Source: an uncultured Cellulosilyticum sp. (GTDB lineage: Bacteria; Bacillota; Clostridia; Lachnospirales; Cellulosilyticaceae). Taken from it: 64,000 nucleotides of DNA. Location of the stretch: the NCBI GenBank assembly GCA_934725855.1, contig CAKVCL010000003.1, forward strand, positions 105,029 through 169,028. Direction: 5' to 3'. The notes below the pieces were generated by a model. That model saw only the letters and a list, made by a program, of their open reading frames with translations. It was not told where the DNA came from and made no database searches. The position numbers were made by a program, and so were the translations under genes. Of this stretch, positions 27,270 to 36,108 are shown piece by piece. Numbering within the stretch: the first letter of the stretch is position 1; every line of letters starts with the position of its first letter.

Positions 27270-27348
27270 CCTTTCACCCCTTTTTACAGTATCTAGTCTA
27301 ATTTTAATCTTTTCCTATAAAAAGTCAATCAAAGCTGCAAAAGGCGCT

Positions 27349-27380
27349 TAAAGAGGCTTACTTTATAGCAAGCCTCTTTA
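27349..27380. terminator. Hairpin after the cotS-like gene
   Basis: The stem TAAAGAGGCTT / AAGCCTCTTTA with a short loop lies four bases beyond the cotS stop on the minus strand. Flanking T-richness is modest on both sides. Confidence 0.65.
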
Positions 27381-27383
27381 TAT

Positions 27384-28406
27384 TTACCACGTTTGTATCA
27401 TATGAGCTGCTTCTATTTGCTTTTCTCTATACGATAACATATTTAGCCACTTTTGCTCAAACATACTATAATTCCATCTTCTCTTAGAACTCATATATTT
27501 AAGGCAAATGCTATTATATTTATCTGGATAAGTCATCAAGAATTTAAGAAGCCTCATTTCATCTTGTGAAATCGTTCTTTCTTTATCATATTCTTGAATA
27601 AGGCTATATAAAATTTGTTTATCCCAATCATTCTTTTGCATGATCTTACTTAAAATCTGTGCTAAATCCAATATTTGAATATCATAATTACAAACATCAA
27701 GCTGACTAATCATATATTCTTGCTCAGGGGTCTTATTGACTGTATGGTACGTAAAATCCTTATGTGCAACTTGTTTCTTATCTCTTACATTTTGAATAAG
27801 ACGACATGCCAGATCATAATCTATATTTTTAAGTGCCAATTCTTCTAGTTCTCTATAGATATCACACTCTTCTAAGAACATAAACTCAAAGTTAGACTTT
27901 TGCTTTAACGTAATCATATTCTTTTTAAGTTTATTATTCTCAGATTGCCTCTTTAAATAATACTCATAAATATTTTTCATTTTAACTTCTTGCGGCTGCC
28001 TAATCTGACTTTCTACATGGGTTGCTTCTTTATGAAATGCAGCTAATACTAGTATCGTTTGCCTAAGATCATTATAATCTTTAAAATCTGTTTCTTCACA
28101 AGGCTTGTAAGTTTGCATGACATAGATTTCATCACCTAATAAGGCATAGGGTACTTTCTTCTTAGTTTCATAAATAGAATTAAGCCTATTAAAGTGATAC
28201 TGATTAAGATGTGCGTCCACCTCATAACTAAAGCCTATTTGTTCTTTTGTTAAGTCTACTTTTCTTAGAGTAAACTTACCTTTATTAGTATCTAAGAAAT
28301 AACTGCTTCTTATATACTGATACTTTTTTATGCTTATATCATATTGACTTGTTAACTCTCTACTTAGTGGTCTCACATCTTCTCCTCCTATCTGCAAATA
28401 ATCCAT
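27384..28406 (-). CDS. CotS-family spore coat protein (kinase-like fold)
   Basis: Protein of 340 residues. The N-terminal lobe (KYQYIRSSYFLDTNKGKFTLRK, spanning about 28-50) and the catalytic-loop-like segment VAHKDFTYHTV, followed by QLDVCNYDIQILDLAQIL, match the CotS/YsxE/YutH aminoglycoside-phosphotransferase-like group. Here the usual HGD loop is HKD. CotS-type proteins are inner-coat components made in the mother cell, and some may be kinases. The location next to yabG and sipL homologues supports a spore coat role. I cannot say which CotS paralogue it is. Confidence 0.85.
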   Translation of the reverse strand: MDYLQIGGEDVRPLSRELTSQYDISIKKYQYIRSSYFLDTNKGKFTLRKVDLTKEQIGFSYEVDAHLNQYHFNRLNSIYETKKKVPYALLGDEIYVMQTYKPCEETDFKDYNDLRQTILVLAAFHKEATHVESQIRQPQEVKMKNIYEYYLKRQSENNKLKKNMITLKQKSNFEFMFLEECDIYRELEELALKNIDYDLACRLIQNVRDKKQVAHKDFTYHTVNKTPEQEYMISQLDVCNYDIQILDLAQILSKIMQKNDWDKQILYSLIQEYDKERTISQDEMRLLKFLMTYPDKYNSICLKYMSSKRRWNYSMFEQKWLNMLSYREKQIEAAHMIQTW

Positions 28407-28591
28407 TACTTTAGCCTTTAATGTCCCTTTATCTCTTTATGTATATGATGGCTTTCTTCAAAAAATATCTACTTTCATTAACTTTTCATTAATTTTTCTT
28501 AAGAAGCTGTAATTTTTTCTTTTATCTCTTGAAGTCTATGTTATAATACAAATGTTATAAAATATGAGTAAAAATTTATGAGGTTAGTACA

Positions 28592-29548
28592 ATGAAACGT
28601 AAGGGTTGGGTCGTACCCATTTTAGTATTTATTATTTCTTTCTCTAGTTTGTTTTTTTACCAAAAATCACAAGGCAGTGTGTCATTAGCAAGTACAACTG
28701 AACTTCCCCCTATTCTTTGGTCGAAGTCTTCATCTACTATAAATAAAATCACTTATTCATTAGGCAATAAATCTATTTCCGTTACTCATAAAGATTCATC
28801 TTGGTATCTAACAGATTCTAATAAACAAGCTGACGATTTATATATTTATAATATCCTATCTCATTTTACCGAACCTGTTTTTAACAAAGTGATTGAGATC
28901 TCTCCTAAAGAATTAACGAATTATGGTATCGATGACTCAAGTCCTGTTCTCACACTTTATGATAACGAAGAACATGAATATACATTAATAAAAGGTGACG
29001 CTATTGATAGTAGTTTAGATTATGTCTATGCCCCTTTATCTGATACCGTTTATTCTATAGATACTTCTACTTTTGCTAATTTGAAAATTACTGAAACCGA
29101 GTGGTTAAATAAACAACTTCTTAATTTTAATATAGAAGATATTACTAAGATATGTTTTGATTACAAAAGTATTCAAGCTACCTTAATGCCAACTACTTCT
29201 GAAGATGGCACCATTACCTTTACAAGTAGTAATATTAACGATAACCTCTCAGCTGAATTTGTTCATTTTTTACAAACTAGTAAAATTGAACAATTTATAT
29301 CTGATAATGCAAATGCTCATGTTTTAGAAGTGTACGGCTTTAATTCACCCAGCTTAAAATGCACGGTTTACTTAAATACAGGCGATACAATGAGTTTAAC
29401 GATCGGAACCATTAAGCAATCTGAAAATATCTGTTATGCAATGGTTAACTCAAATAATAGTATTGTTACCATTCCATTCTTTGATTTTTCTCAATTTAAC
29501 TCAATGTATGTTGCCCTACATGAATCAAACGCCACTGAGCTTGGTTAA
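28592..29548 (+). CDS. DUF4340 domain-containing exported protein
   Basis: Protein of 318 residues with an N-terminal signal anchor (GWVVPILVFIISFSSLFFY, residues about 4-22). Repeated beta-rich units such as SVTHKDSSWYLT and YGIDDSSPVLTLY are characteristic of DUF4340. In many bacteria DUF4340 proteins accompany ABC transporters of the gliding/GldG type, but no such partner is found here, so this is an orphan copy. It lies divergently from the cotS-like gene and convergently with cca. Function unknown; probably membrane-anchored and exposed outside. Confidence 0.75.
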   Translation: MKRKGWVVPILVFIISFSSLFFYQKSQGSVSLASTTELPPILWSKSSSTINKITYSLGNKSISVTHKDSSWYLTDSNKQADDLYIYNILSHFTEPVFNKVIEISPKELTNYGIDDSSPVLTLYDNEEHEYTLIKGDAIDSSLDYVYAPLSDTVYSIDTSTFANLKITETEWLNKQLLNFNIEDITKICFDYKSIQATLMPTTSEDGTITFTSSNINDNLSAEFVHFLQTSKIEQFISDNANAHVLEVYGFNSPSLKCTVYLNTGDTMSLTIGTIKQSENICYAMVNSNNSIVTIPFFDFSQFNSMYVALHESNATELG

Positions 29549-29559
29549 TTCATAAATAC

Positions 29560-29598
29560 ATAAACCCCTAGGGACTTTCATTTCCTTAGGGGTTTATC
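29560..29598. terminator. Bidirectional terminator between DUF4340 gene and cca
   Basis: The stem ATAAACCCCTA / TTAGGGGTTTAT lies between two convergent genes, with AT-rich flanks on both sides. Confidence 0.85.
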
Positions 29599-29615
29599 AT
29601 TTATATTCATCTAAA

Positions 29616-30983
29616 TTAGTTTGCTCTATCTTTATATAACTTCAAGCAATACGCTATAAGCATGTCTTTCTCATTATATTCTGGTGACTGAATAATCTTA
29701 TCTAACGCCTTATCAAGTAGGATCCCCATTTCTTTTCCTCTTGGAATCCCTGCTTCAATTAAATCTACGCCTGAAAGATGCATCATTGATTTTTGATAAG
29801 GTTCGCCCGCAGCTAATATCTCATCTTTAATTCTTCTTTGCTTTTCAATAAAAGCAATTTTAGGTGCTAATTTATCTAAATTCTGAGCTTTAGCATCTGC
29901 TAATTGCACTTTTAACAGCTCATCAAATAGCTCTGCTCCAATGTCTTTTAATATCTTTTTTACATAAATTTTATTTATCGCGTGTTTAATATGATAGTCA
30001 TGGTATTGAATTAATAACCCCACCTCTTTAATCATACGATTATCCAATTTTAGTTCCCTCAAAATCTGGTTGCTCATTTGAACGGACTTCTTTGGATGAT
30101 TATAAAAATGGTCAATTCCATGTTTATCCGTGGTGCGGGTTGAGATTTTGCCTATATCATGTAATAACATCGTTAATCTAAGTCTTACAGTAGGCTCAAT
30201 ATTCTGCATGGCTACAATGGTATGCTCTGCCACATTATAAATATGATGTGGATGATTTTGTGGTGTTGAATACGCCCCTATAAATTCTGGTATGATATAT
30301 TCTAATAATCCTAGCTCCTTTAACGCATTAATATGCTCTGGTCTTGGAGATAAACAGATTTTTAAAAATTCATCTCGAATGCGCTCTTTACTGATATGTG
30401 TTAAAAGTTCCTTACACGCTTTAACTCCCTCTAACGTCTCTGCCTCTATCTCAAATCCAAGTTGGGCAGAAAACCTTACTGCTCTTAAAATTCTAAGTGC
30501 ATCTTCTGTAAATCGTTCCTGTGCGCTACGTACTGAACGAATTAAACCTCTCCCAATATCTTCTTGTCCTTTATACGGATCAATAAATCCTCTCACTGGA
30601 TGATAGGCAATGGCATTCATTGTAAAGTCACGTCTTGATAAATCTAATGTAATATCATCCACAAAACTTACTTCGGTTGGCCTTCTATAATCTTTATATT
30701 CTCCCTCTATGCGGTAAGTTGTTACTTCATAATGCTCTTCATTTAGAATAACGGTTACTGTGCCGTGTTTAATTCCTGTATCATAAGTTCTCCTAAATAT
30801 CTTCTTTACCTGTTCTGGTTTAGCTGACGTTGTGATATCCCAGTCATGTGGCTCTCTATTCATCAAAAGATCTCTAACGCAACCCCCTACAATATAAGCT
30901 TCAAATCCTGCTTTTTCTATTGTTTCTATAATGGTTAAAGCATCTTTTGGGATTTTCTCATTGTATTTTATTAACATCTCCAT
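29616..30983 (-). CDS. cca: CCA tRNA nucleotidyltransferase / poly(A) polymerase family with HD domain
   Basis: Protein of 455 residues. The class II nucleotidyltransferase core has YIVGGCVRDLLMNREPHDWD with the catalytic acidic pair in DWDITT, then the RRDFTMNAIAY motif and the RNA-binding region RILRAVRFSAQLGF. The C-terminal half carries an HD domain (TMLLHDIGK, then QYHDYHI). These enzymes add or repair the 3' CCA of tRNAs; the HD part may remove terminal phosphates. Length and domain order fit clostridial Cca proteins. A specialised A-adding role cannot be excluded from sequence alone. Confidence 0.92.
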   Translation of the reverse strand: MEMLIKYNEKIPKDALTIIETIEKAGFEAYIVGGCVRDLLMNREPHDWDITTSAKPEQVKKIFRRTYDTGIKHGTVTVILNEEHYEVTTYRIEGEYKDYRRPTEVSFVDDITLDLSRRDFTMNAIAYHPVRGFIDPYKGQEDIGRGLIRSVRSAQERFTEDALRILRAVRFSAQLGFEIEAETLEGVKACKELLTHISKERIRDEFLKICLSPRPEHINALKELGLLEYIIPEFIGAYSTPQNHPHHIYNVAEHTIVAMQNIEPTVRLRLTMLLHDIGKISTRTTDKHGIDHFYNHPKKSVQMSNQILRELKLDNRMIKEVGLLIQYHDYHIKHAINKIYVKKILKDIGAELFDELLKVQLADAKAQNLDKLAPKIAFIEKQRRIKDEILAAGEPYQKSMMHLSGVDLIEAGIPRGKEMGILLDKALDKIIQSPEYNEKDMLIAYCLKLYKDRAN

Positions 30984-31040
30984 CCTCTTTCTCCATTTAT
31001 TAGCTTCATTATATCATACAGGCATTCTTTTGTGTGTGAA

Positions 31041-31114
31041 ACAGAAAAAGGCATCATTTTAAGTTTCCTCAAACTGTATGTTTTTATACAGGAATAACTT
31101 AAAATAACACCTTT
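31041..31114 (-). terminator. Terminator after the polar amino-acid ABC operon
   Basis: A long stem (AAGGTGTTATTTTAAGTT against AACTTAAAATGATGCCTT) is followed on the minus strand by TTTTTCTG, between the ATPase gene and cca. Confidence 0.75.
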
Positions 31115-31171
31115 TATCTCTATTTCTATATATAATTAACTGCGCATCTAACTGGTATTCCTATCCCATGA

Positions 31172-31855
31172 TTACTGCTCATAAATGTGTTCTTCCAAAA
31201 TTCTACCTTCACTCATGGAAACAATTCGGTCGGCTACCATTTTAGCAAACTCCATATCATGGGTGATAATCAGCATTGCCATGCCTTCACCACTTAAGCT
31301 TTTAATGAGCTTAGCCACCTCACCTGTTAGTGCAGGGTCTAGTGCAGAGGTCGGTTCATCAAAACACATTAATTTAGGCTTCATGGCTAACGCCCTACCA
31401 ATCGCCACACGTTGTTTTTGTCCTCCAGATAACTCATAAGGATAATAATTCCTCTTATCCTCTAAGCCTAAGAATTTTAGAATTTTTTCAGCCTTTTGCT
31501 TTGCTTCTTCTGGGTTTTGCTTTAATACTCTAATAGGTGCTTCAATCAGATTCTCTATAACCGATTTATGTGGAAAGAGATTAAATCCTTGAAACACCAG
31601 TCCAATATGACGTCTAATTTCACTAATTTCCTCTTTAGAAGCATACACCCCATCCTTTAATAAAGGTTTTCCATTTATAATAATGCTTCCCTTATCACAT
31701 TTCTCAAGATAATTAATGCTTCTAAGTAATGTGGTCTTTCCTCCTCCTGAAGCCCCTACAACGACTACTATTTCTCCAGGATTAATATTTAAATCTACAC
31801 CCTTTAATACTTCTGTTTTTCCAAAGCTTTTATATAACTTTTCTACCTTTAGCAT
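31172..31855 (-). CDS. Polar amino-acid ABC transporter ATP-binding protein (GlnQ-like)
   Basis: Protein of 227 residues with Walker A (GASGGGKTTLLR), Q-loop (LVFQGFNLFPHKSV), signature ELSGGQKQRVAIGRALA, Walker B (LMCFDEPTSALDP) and H-loop (LIITHDM). The FNLFPH sequence is typical of the PAAT (polar amino acid) group. It is the last gene of a three-gene operon on the minus strand, 12 bases after the permease. It hydrolyses ATP to power uptake of an amino acid such as glutamine, cystine or arginine; specificity cannot be settled. Confidence 0.93.
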   Translation of the reverse strand: MLKVEKLYKSFGKTEVLKGVDLNINPGEIVVVVGASGGGKTTLLRSINYLEKCDKGSIIINGKPLLKDGVYASKEEISEIRRHIGLVFQGFNLFPHKSVIENLIEAPIRVLKQNPEEAKQKAEKILKFLGLEDKRNYYPYELSGGQKQRVAIGRALAMKPKLMCFDEPTSALDPALTGEVAKLIKSLSGEGMAMLIITHDMEFAKMVADRIVSMSEGRILEEHIYEQ

Positions 31856-31867
31856 CTTATCTCCCCC

Positions 31868-32524
31868 TTACTTATAGTAGTCAAATTTTTGCTCTACATA
31901 GCTTAATATCTTAGATAAAACAAATATCAAAAGTAAATAAATGACTGCTACAAGTACCAAAGGCATAAGGGTTGCATCTCTATTGGTAGCTGTCTTACCA
32001 ATCTTTAATAAATCATCAAATCCTACAGCATAAACAAGAGCCGTATCTTTTACTAATGTAATCATCTCATTGGCTACTGGTGGAAGTACCCTCTTAAAGG
32101 CTTGTGGCATAATGATTCTAAAGAAAGTATCCATCTTAGATAGTCCCAGTACCTCGGCTCCCTCATATTGCCCTTCATCAATAGATGCAATTCCCGCTCT
32201 AAAGATTTCAGCAAAATACGCCCCATAATTTAATGTAAAAGCTAAAATAGCAGAAGGCATACGGTCTATCTTTACTCCAACGATAGGAAGCCCAAAGAAA
32301 ATAAATATAATTTGCAATAATAAAGGAGTTCCCCTCATTATTAATATATAAATTTCCATTACCTTACTTAATGCCTTTATCTTTGATAATCGACATAAGG
32401 CAACGATTACGCCAAGTGGCACAGATAATACAAGTGTAAGGACAAAAACTTCAAGTGTTACTTTAAGCCCCTCCATCATCTGTGGCAGCATGGTTTGTAT
32501 ATAGGATAATAAACCTCCTGTCAC
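31868..32524 (-). CDS. Polar amino-acid ABC transporter permease
   Basis: Protein of 218 residues with about five TM helices. It has the HisMQ/GlnP-type sequence MRGTPLLLQIIFIFFGLP after the second helix and the cytoplasmic EAA-like loop GAEVLGLSKMDTFFRIIMPQA. It lies between the binding protein and the ATPase. It probably forms a homodimeric channel with two copies of the ATPase. Confidence 0.93.
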   Translation of the reverse strand: MTGGLLSYIQTMLPQMMEGLKVTLEVFVLTLVLSVPLGVIVALCRLSKIKALSKVMEIYILIMRGTPLLLQIIFIFFGLPIVGVKIDRMPSAILAFTLNYGAYFAEIFRAGIASIDEGQYEGAEVLGLSKMDTFFRIIMPQAFKRVLPPVANEMITLVKDTALVYAVGFDDLLKIGKTATNRDATLMPLVLVAVIYLLLIFVLSKILSYVEQKFDYYK

Positions 32525-32563
32525 GACTGCACGCCTCCCTCATTTAGCTTTTATTTTAGTTTC

Positions 32564-33370
32564 TTAGCAAGTAATATCTTCATCAAACCATTTGGTTGAA
32601 ATTTCACTTACTGTTCCATCTTCTTTAAGTTCTTCATAAGCTTTGTTAAATGCTTCTACCATAGGTGTATCACCTTTTCTCATACCTACACCGTATTCTT
32701 CCTCACCAAAATTCTCATCTAAAATTTTGTATTTTTCCTCACCTTTTTTACTGATATAATATCTAATAATAATTTCATCAGCTACAGCCGCATCTATACG
32801 GCCTGCTTCAAGGTCCATTAATACATCATTATTGCTTTCATATGTAACGGGTTTTCCATATTTAAAAGTATCCATAACTTCTGATTCTGCTTCAATAGCA
32901 TCTACCGCCGTTGAACCGGTTTGAGCAGCTACCACTTTACCTTCTAAATCTGCTTTAGTATTAATATCAGAATCTGCAAGTGTAATAATAATTTGTTTAT
33001 TCTTTAAATAAGGCACACTAAAATCTACTTGTTTCTTTCTTTCATCAGAAATACTATAACCATTCCAAATAAAGTCGATGTTGCCACTATTAAGTTCTGT
33101 TTCTTTCATATTCCAATCGATACTTTGAAATTCAATCTTTTTCCCTAACTTTTCACCCATTGCTTTAGCAAGGTCTACATCAAATCCAGTAATTTCACCA
33201 TTCTCATCTCTGAAGCCCATTGGTGCAAATGTATCATCTAATCCTACAACTAATGTATCTTTATCTAATGTAGCACTAGTAGCTTTAGCTCCACATCCTG
33301 TTAACCCTAATCCCATACAAACTACTGTAGAAACAACTACTAACTGTTTTACTAATCTTCTAATTTTCAT
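32564..33370 (-). CDS. Polar amino-acid ABC transporter substrate-binding lipoprotein
   Basis: Protein of 268 residues. The signal peptide VVVSTVVCMGLGLTGCG ends in a lipobox with the modified Cys near residue 26. The fold is of the SBP_bac_3 family: LVVGLDDTFAPMGFRDENG, then ITGFDVDLAKAMG, then KIEFQSIDWN. This group binds polar or charged amino acids. It is the first gene of the operon and has its own promoter about 45 bases upstream. Ligand is not determinable by eye; cystine, arginine and glutamine binders share these motifs. Confidence 0.92.
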   Translation of the reverse strand: MKIRRLVKQLVVVSTVVCMGLGLTGCGAKATSATLDKDTLVVGLDDTFAPMGFRDENGEITGFDVDLAKAMGEKLGKKIEFQSIDWNMKETELNSGNIDFIWNGYSISDERKKQVDFSVPYLKNKQIIITLADSDINTKADLEGKVVAAQTGSTAVDAIEAESEVMDTFKYGKPVTYESNNDVLMDLEAGRIDAAVADEIIIRYYISKKGEEKYKILDENFGEEEYGVGMRKGDTPMVEAFNKAYEELKEDGTVSEISTKWFDEDITC

Positions 33371-33414
33371 AATATCCTCCCCTTTTAGTGATTAAAAACA
33401 TTAATTACTTATGT

Positions 33415-33443
33415 AGTTTAGTACACTAAAGTATTGAAGTCAA
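33415..33443 (-). promoter_or_regulatory. Promoter of the amino-acid ABC operon with overlapping palindrome
   Basis: On the minus strand TTGACT (33438-33443) and TAAACT (33415-33420) are 17 bases apart. The inverted repeat TTTAGTACACTAAA lies across the spacer and -10, so a repressor could act here. The repressor is unknown. Confidence 0.6.
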
Positions 33444-33573
33444 TATATAAACTGAATTATTTTATTTATTATCTGCTTAAAATTCATTGTAAAAAGTTAA
33501 TCAAAATATACCAAACTCAATTTTAAAAAACTAAAATCACATTGGATAATCTATAATTATAAGTAGTAAGCAT

Positions 33574-33632
33574 AAAAAAGCCTCGTCTATTAATACTTTT
33601 CAGTAAAGATTATTAATAGATAAGGCTTTTTA
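33574..33632 (-). terminator. Terminator after ribU
   Basis: The stem AAAAAGCCTTATCTATTAATA with its complement forms a long hairpin with A- and T-runs on either side. It follows ribU on the minus strand and can work in both directions. Confidence 0.85.
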
Positions 33633-33674
33633 TCCTTTTTTCAGTTTCATTAATCTTTTATTTTGCTCTCCTTA

Positions 33675-34340
33675 TTAAATAAACTCTTTAAGTGCTAAGA
33701 TGCTTAATACACAAGTCACTAAAATAAAAGAAGAAACAAAAATATATCCAAAACGGCTATCTTTTGCATTTGCTGCCCCTGTAGATGGTGGAATAAGATT
33801 TGACTTTCTAAGTGCAGTAACAACTGGCTTATAAATCATTAATGTTATCCCTGCATTTAATCCACTTTTAATTAAATTAAATGGTAAGAAACCTGGTAGT
33901 AAAAGCTTTGCAATGGCTTCTCTTGGATAGCCCATATAAAGTGGTGTAATTAAGTAGTTCCATAAGAGCATCACAGTTGTCATGGCTATACATCCTAAGC
34001 CAAGTCCCATAATTGCTCCTTTCATGGTATGTTTTCTCTTATACAAGAATGCTGCTGGGCATACAAAAGCAGCAGTCGCAAGCACATTCATAATAAACCC
34101 TATAATTCCTGTTTCACTTACAGTTACCATTTCAATTAATGAAACAACAGTTGCAATAACAAATGCACTGAGTGGTCCATAAATAAATCCACCAATTGTA
34201 ATAATAATGTCTTTGGGGTCATACTTCAAAAAACTAACTGCTGGTACAAGCACCACTCTTCCCACTAGCATAAACATATAAGCTAGTGCGACTAACATTG
34301 CCATCATAATCATCTTTCTACTTGAACTTTCTTCTCTCAT
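33675..34340 (-). CDS. ribU: Riboflavin ECF transporter S component RibU
   Basis: Protein of 221 residues with about five to six hydrophobic helices. It shows the S-component sequence SFLKYDPKDIIITIGGFIYG, matching RibU proteins (consensus Y-D-x-S/K-D-I-P near the third helix). The gene lies behind an FMN riboswitch, which is independent evidence for riboflavin uptake. RibU binds riboflavin at the membrane and works with a shared energising module (EcfA, EcfA', EcfT) encoded elsewhere. The C-terminus has an extra tail ending in a final TM helix. Confidence 0.93.
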   Translation of the reverse strand: MREESSSRKMIMMAMLVALAYMFMLVGRVVLVPAVSFLKYDPKDIIITIGGFIYGPLSAFVIATVVSLIEMVTVSETGIIGFIMNVLATAAFVCPAAFLYKRKHTMKGAIMGLGLGCIAMTTVMLLWNYLITPLYMGYPREAIAKLLLPGFLPFNLIKSGLNAGITLMIYKPVVTALRKSNLIPPSTGAANAKDSRFGYIFVSSFILVTCVLSILALKEFI

Positions 34341-34352
34341 TTCAATCCATCT

Positions 34353-34402
34353 CCTAAAAAAAATTTAACACCTGAAAGAACGATGTGTCTTTCAGGTGTT
34401 AA
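34353..34402 (-). terminator. FMN riboswitch expression platform terminator upstream of ribU
   Basis: The perfect stem TTAACACCTGAAAGA / TCTTTCAGGTGTTAA is followed by eight T residues on the minus strand, immediately before the AGGAG of ribU. FMN binding should favour this terminator. Confidence 0.9.
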
Positions 34403-34490
34403 ATATGGATAAGAATGTTTTATCTCCTGTATATTGAGTCAAGCTATCTATCGATATCTTAATCTAAAAATTTCTTATCATTTCAACACA

Positions 34491-34616
34491 TCTTCTTCCA
34501 TCCAGACTATACTGTCGGTTTTGGAATTTCACCAAATCCTGAGCGCTTTGCTCCTGCACCGAAGTGCTCGCGGACTATCACCGCCGATCGGGAATTACAC
34601 CCTGCCCTGAAGACAT
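34491..34616 (-). ncRNA. FMN riboswitch (RFN element)
   Basis: The minus strand shows the RFN consensus in order: TCTTCAGGGCAGGGTG, AATTCCCGATCGGCGGT, ATAGTCCGCGAGC, then GATTTGGTGAAATTCC, AAAACCGACAGTATAGTC and GGATGGAAGAAGA. The architecture is the standard six-stem FMN aptamer. It controls ribU by transcription attenuation. Confidence 0.97.
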
Positions 34617-34643
34617 ATCACTAACTATTCAAATGTCATGTTC

Positions 34644-34672
34644 ATAATATCACCATGTTATAGTCCTGTCAA
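34644..34672 (-). promoter_or_regulatory. Promoter of the FMN riboswitch / ribU transcript
   Basis: TTGACA (34667-34672) and TATTAT (34644-34649) are 17 bases apart on the minus strand, about 28 bases before the aptamer. Confidence 0.85.
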
Positions 34673-34702
34673 CGAATAGTTGTCTGTATATTTCGACGCT
34701 AT

Positions 34703-36085
34703 TTAATAGTAACAGATAATCGGCATACTCTCATCGATGCTGTTAAATATGGCTTGTGCCATACTATATGGTGCATTCACACACCCATGAGAGCCATTAT
34801 ATTTATAAATGCTTCCGCCAAAGCTTCGTCTCCATGTTGCATCGTGGATGCCGATTCCACCATTAAATGGCATCCAAAAGCTTACAGGGGTGGCATAACC
34901 TGGTCCCCTTAATGTTGCATTTCTTTGCTTATAATCTAATTTATAAACCCCTTGAGGTGTAGTGCGTCTTCGACTTTCATCTCCTGTAACGATTCCACCT
35001 TGTGTAATAAGTTTTCCATCCTTGTAATACCATAGATATTGTGTGGTTAAGTTAATTTCTACATAGCTTCCTGATATTTCATTTTCTCTGTAGCCTTGTG
35101 AATTTGCTGTTTCAATAGGCTCTCTCCTAATAGATTCTCCATTTTTAAGTGCATTGATAATGGCATTGGTTTCTCCCGTTACGCTAATTTCATATCCATA
35201 ATCTCCACCGCTTACTATAGAAAGCTGTCCATAAGAGTTCTTAAACTGCCTTGTTCTGCCTAATGTACTATACTTTTCATCTAAGGTTAGTACATATTCT
35301 CGGATTTTATCTTCATTAATTCCTAATTTGCCATCATCATCTAGCCCATCATTAAACCACTCCACCATCTGTTCTTTTGGGACGGTTTCTTCTTTTTCAC
35401 CAAACAGATAGGTAATCCCTAATTGGATATACCCATTTAATAAATCTCTGGCTTCAACTATTTCTTTAGAGTCTTCTCTAATTTGAGGCGTTTCATAGCA
35501 GTTTTCTTCTTCAAGGTCAATCACACGTTTATTATTCTTAAATGCCTCAACAATCTTCTCTTTTACCGTTTCTTGATTAAGCTTATTGCCCTGTACCTCT
35601 GGAATGATCTCGTAGTTTTCACCATTAAAGTTTAACTTGGCATCTTCTGGCTGTACAACTTTTTCTTCCTTGAAGTAATCTAATTCTTTAATAGCCTGTT
35701 CAAGTAAAGCTTCATTAAAGTTAACCTCTTCTTTTACATCTAACTCACTTTTCTTAACTAGTGAGAGTGGCCAAGCTAAAGGGTTTTGGTCATCCTGATA
35801 GCCCTCCAAATCTTCTTTAACTGAATAACTAAGCTCAAAATCTTTTCCGTTTAGCTTTTGCTTATTAACACCTTTTCCGTATAAGCTAATGGTATAGCTC
35901 TCTCCTTTATCTTCAATGATTTGCTTTGCCACCTCTACACTTTTACCACTAACATCAATGCCTCCAATGCTTGTATTAGGCTGAAAATTATCTTTAAAAT
36001 ATAAGGTTGTTCCTATATAAATAGACAGAGCCGTTGTGCCTAATACTGCTTTTAACAGCATACTTATTATCCCTTTATCCATCAT
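34703..36085 (-). CDS. L,D-transpeptidase (YkuD) with peptidoglycan-binding domains
   Basis: The start is taken at ATG 36085, five bases after GGGGG; an ATG at 36094 lacks a ribosome site. One N-terminal membrane helix is followed by tandem PG_binding_4-type domains (about 30-300). The C-terminal YkuD domain has FNGGIGIHDATWRRSFGG and the catalytic motif GSHGCVNAP with Cys and the preceding His. Such enzymes make 3-3 cross-links in peptidoglycan, which dominate in some clostridia and resist penicillins. It lies 14 bases downstream of tcdA and may share its transcript. All catalytic residues are present. Confidence 0.93.
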   Translation of the reverse strand: MMDKGIISMLLKAVLGTTALSIYIGTTLYFKDNFQPNTSIGGIDVSGKSVEVAKQIIEDKGESYTISLYGKGVNKQKLNGKDFELSYSVKEDLEGYQDDQNPLAWPLSLVKKSELDVKEEVNFNEALLEQAIKELDYFKEEKVVQPEDAKLNFNGENYEIIPEVQGNKLNQETVKEKIVEAFKNNKRVIDLEEENCYETPQIREDSKEIVEARDLLNGYIQLGITYLFGEKEETVPKEQMVEWFNDGLDDDGKLGINEDKIREYVLTLDEKYSTLGRTRQFKNSYGQLSIVSGGDYGYEISVTGETNAIINALKNGESIRREPIETANSQGYRENEISGSYVEINLTTQYLWYYKDGKLITQGGIVTGDESRRRTTPQGVYKLDYKQRNATLRGPGYATPVSFWMPFNGGIGIHDATWRRSFGGSIYKYNGSHGCVNAPYSMAQAIFNSIDESMPIICYY

Positions 36086-36108
36086 ATCCCCCATAATATA
36101 CTATATGG

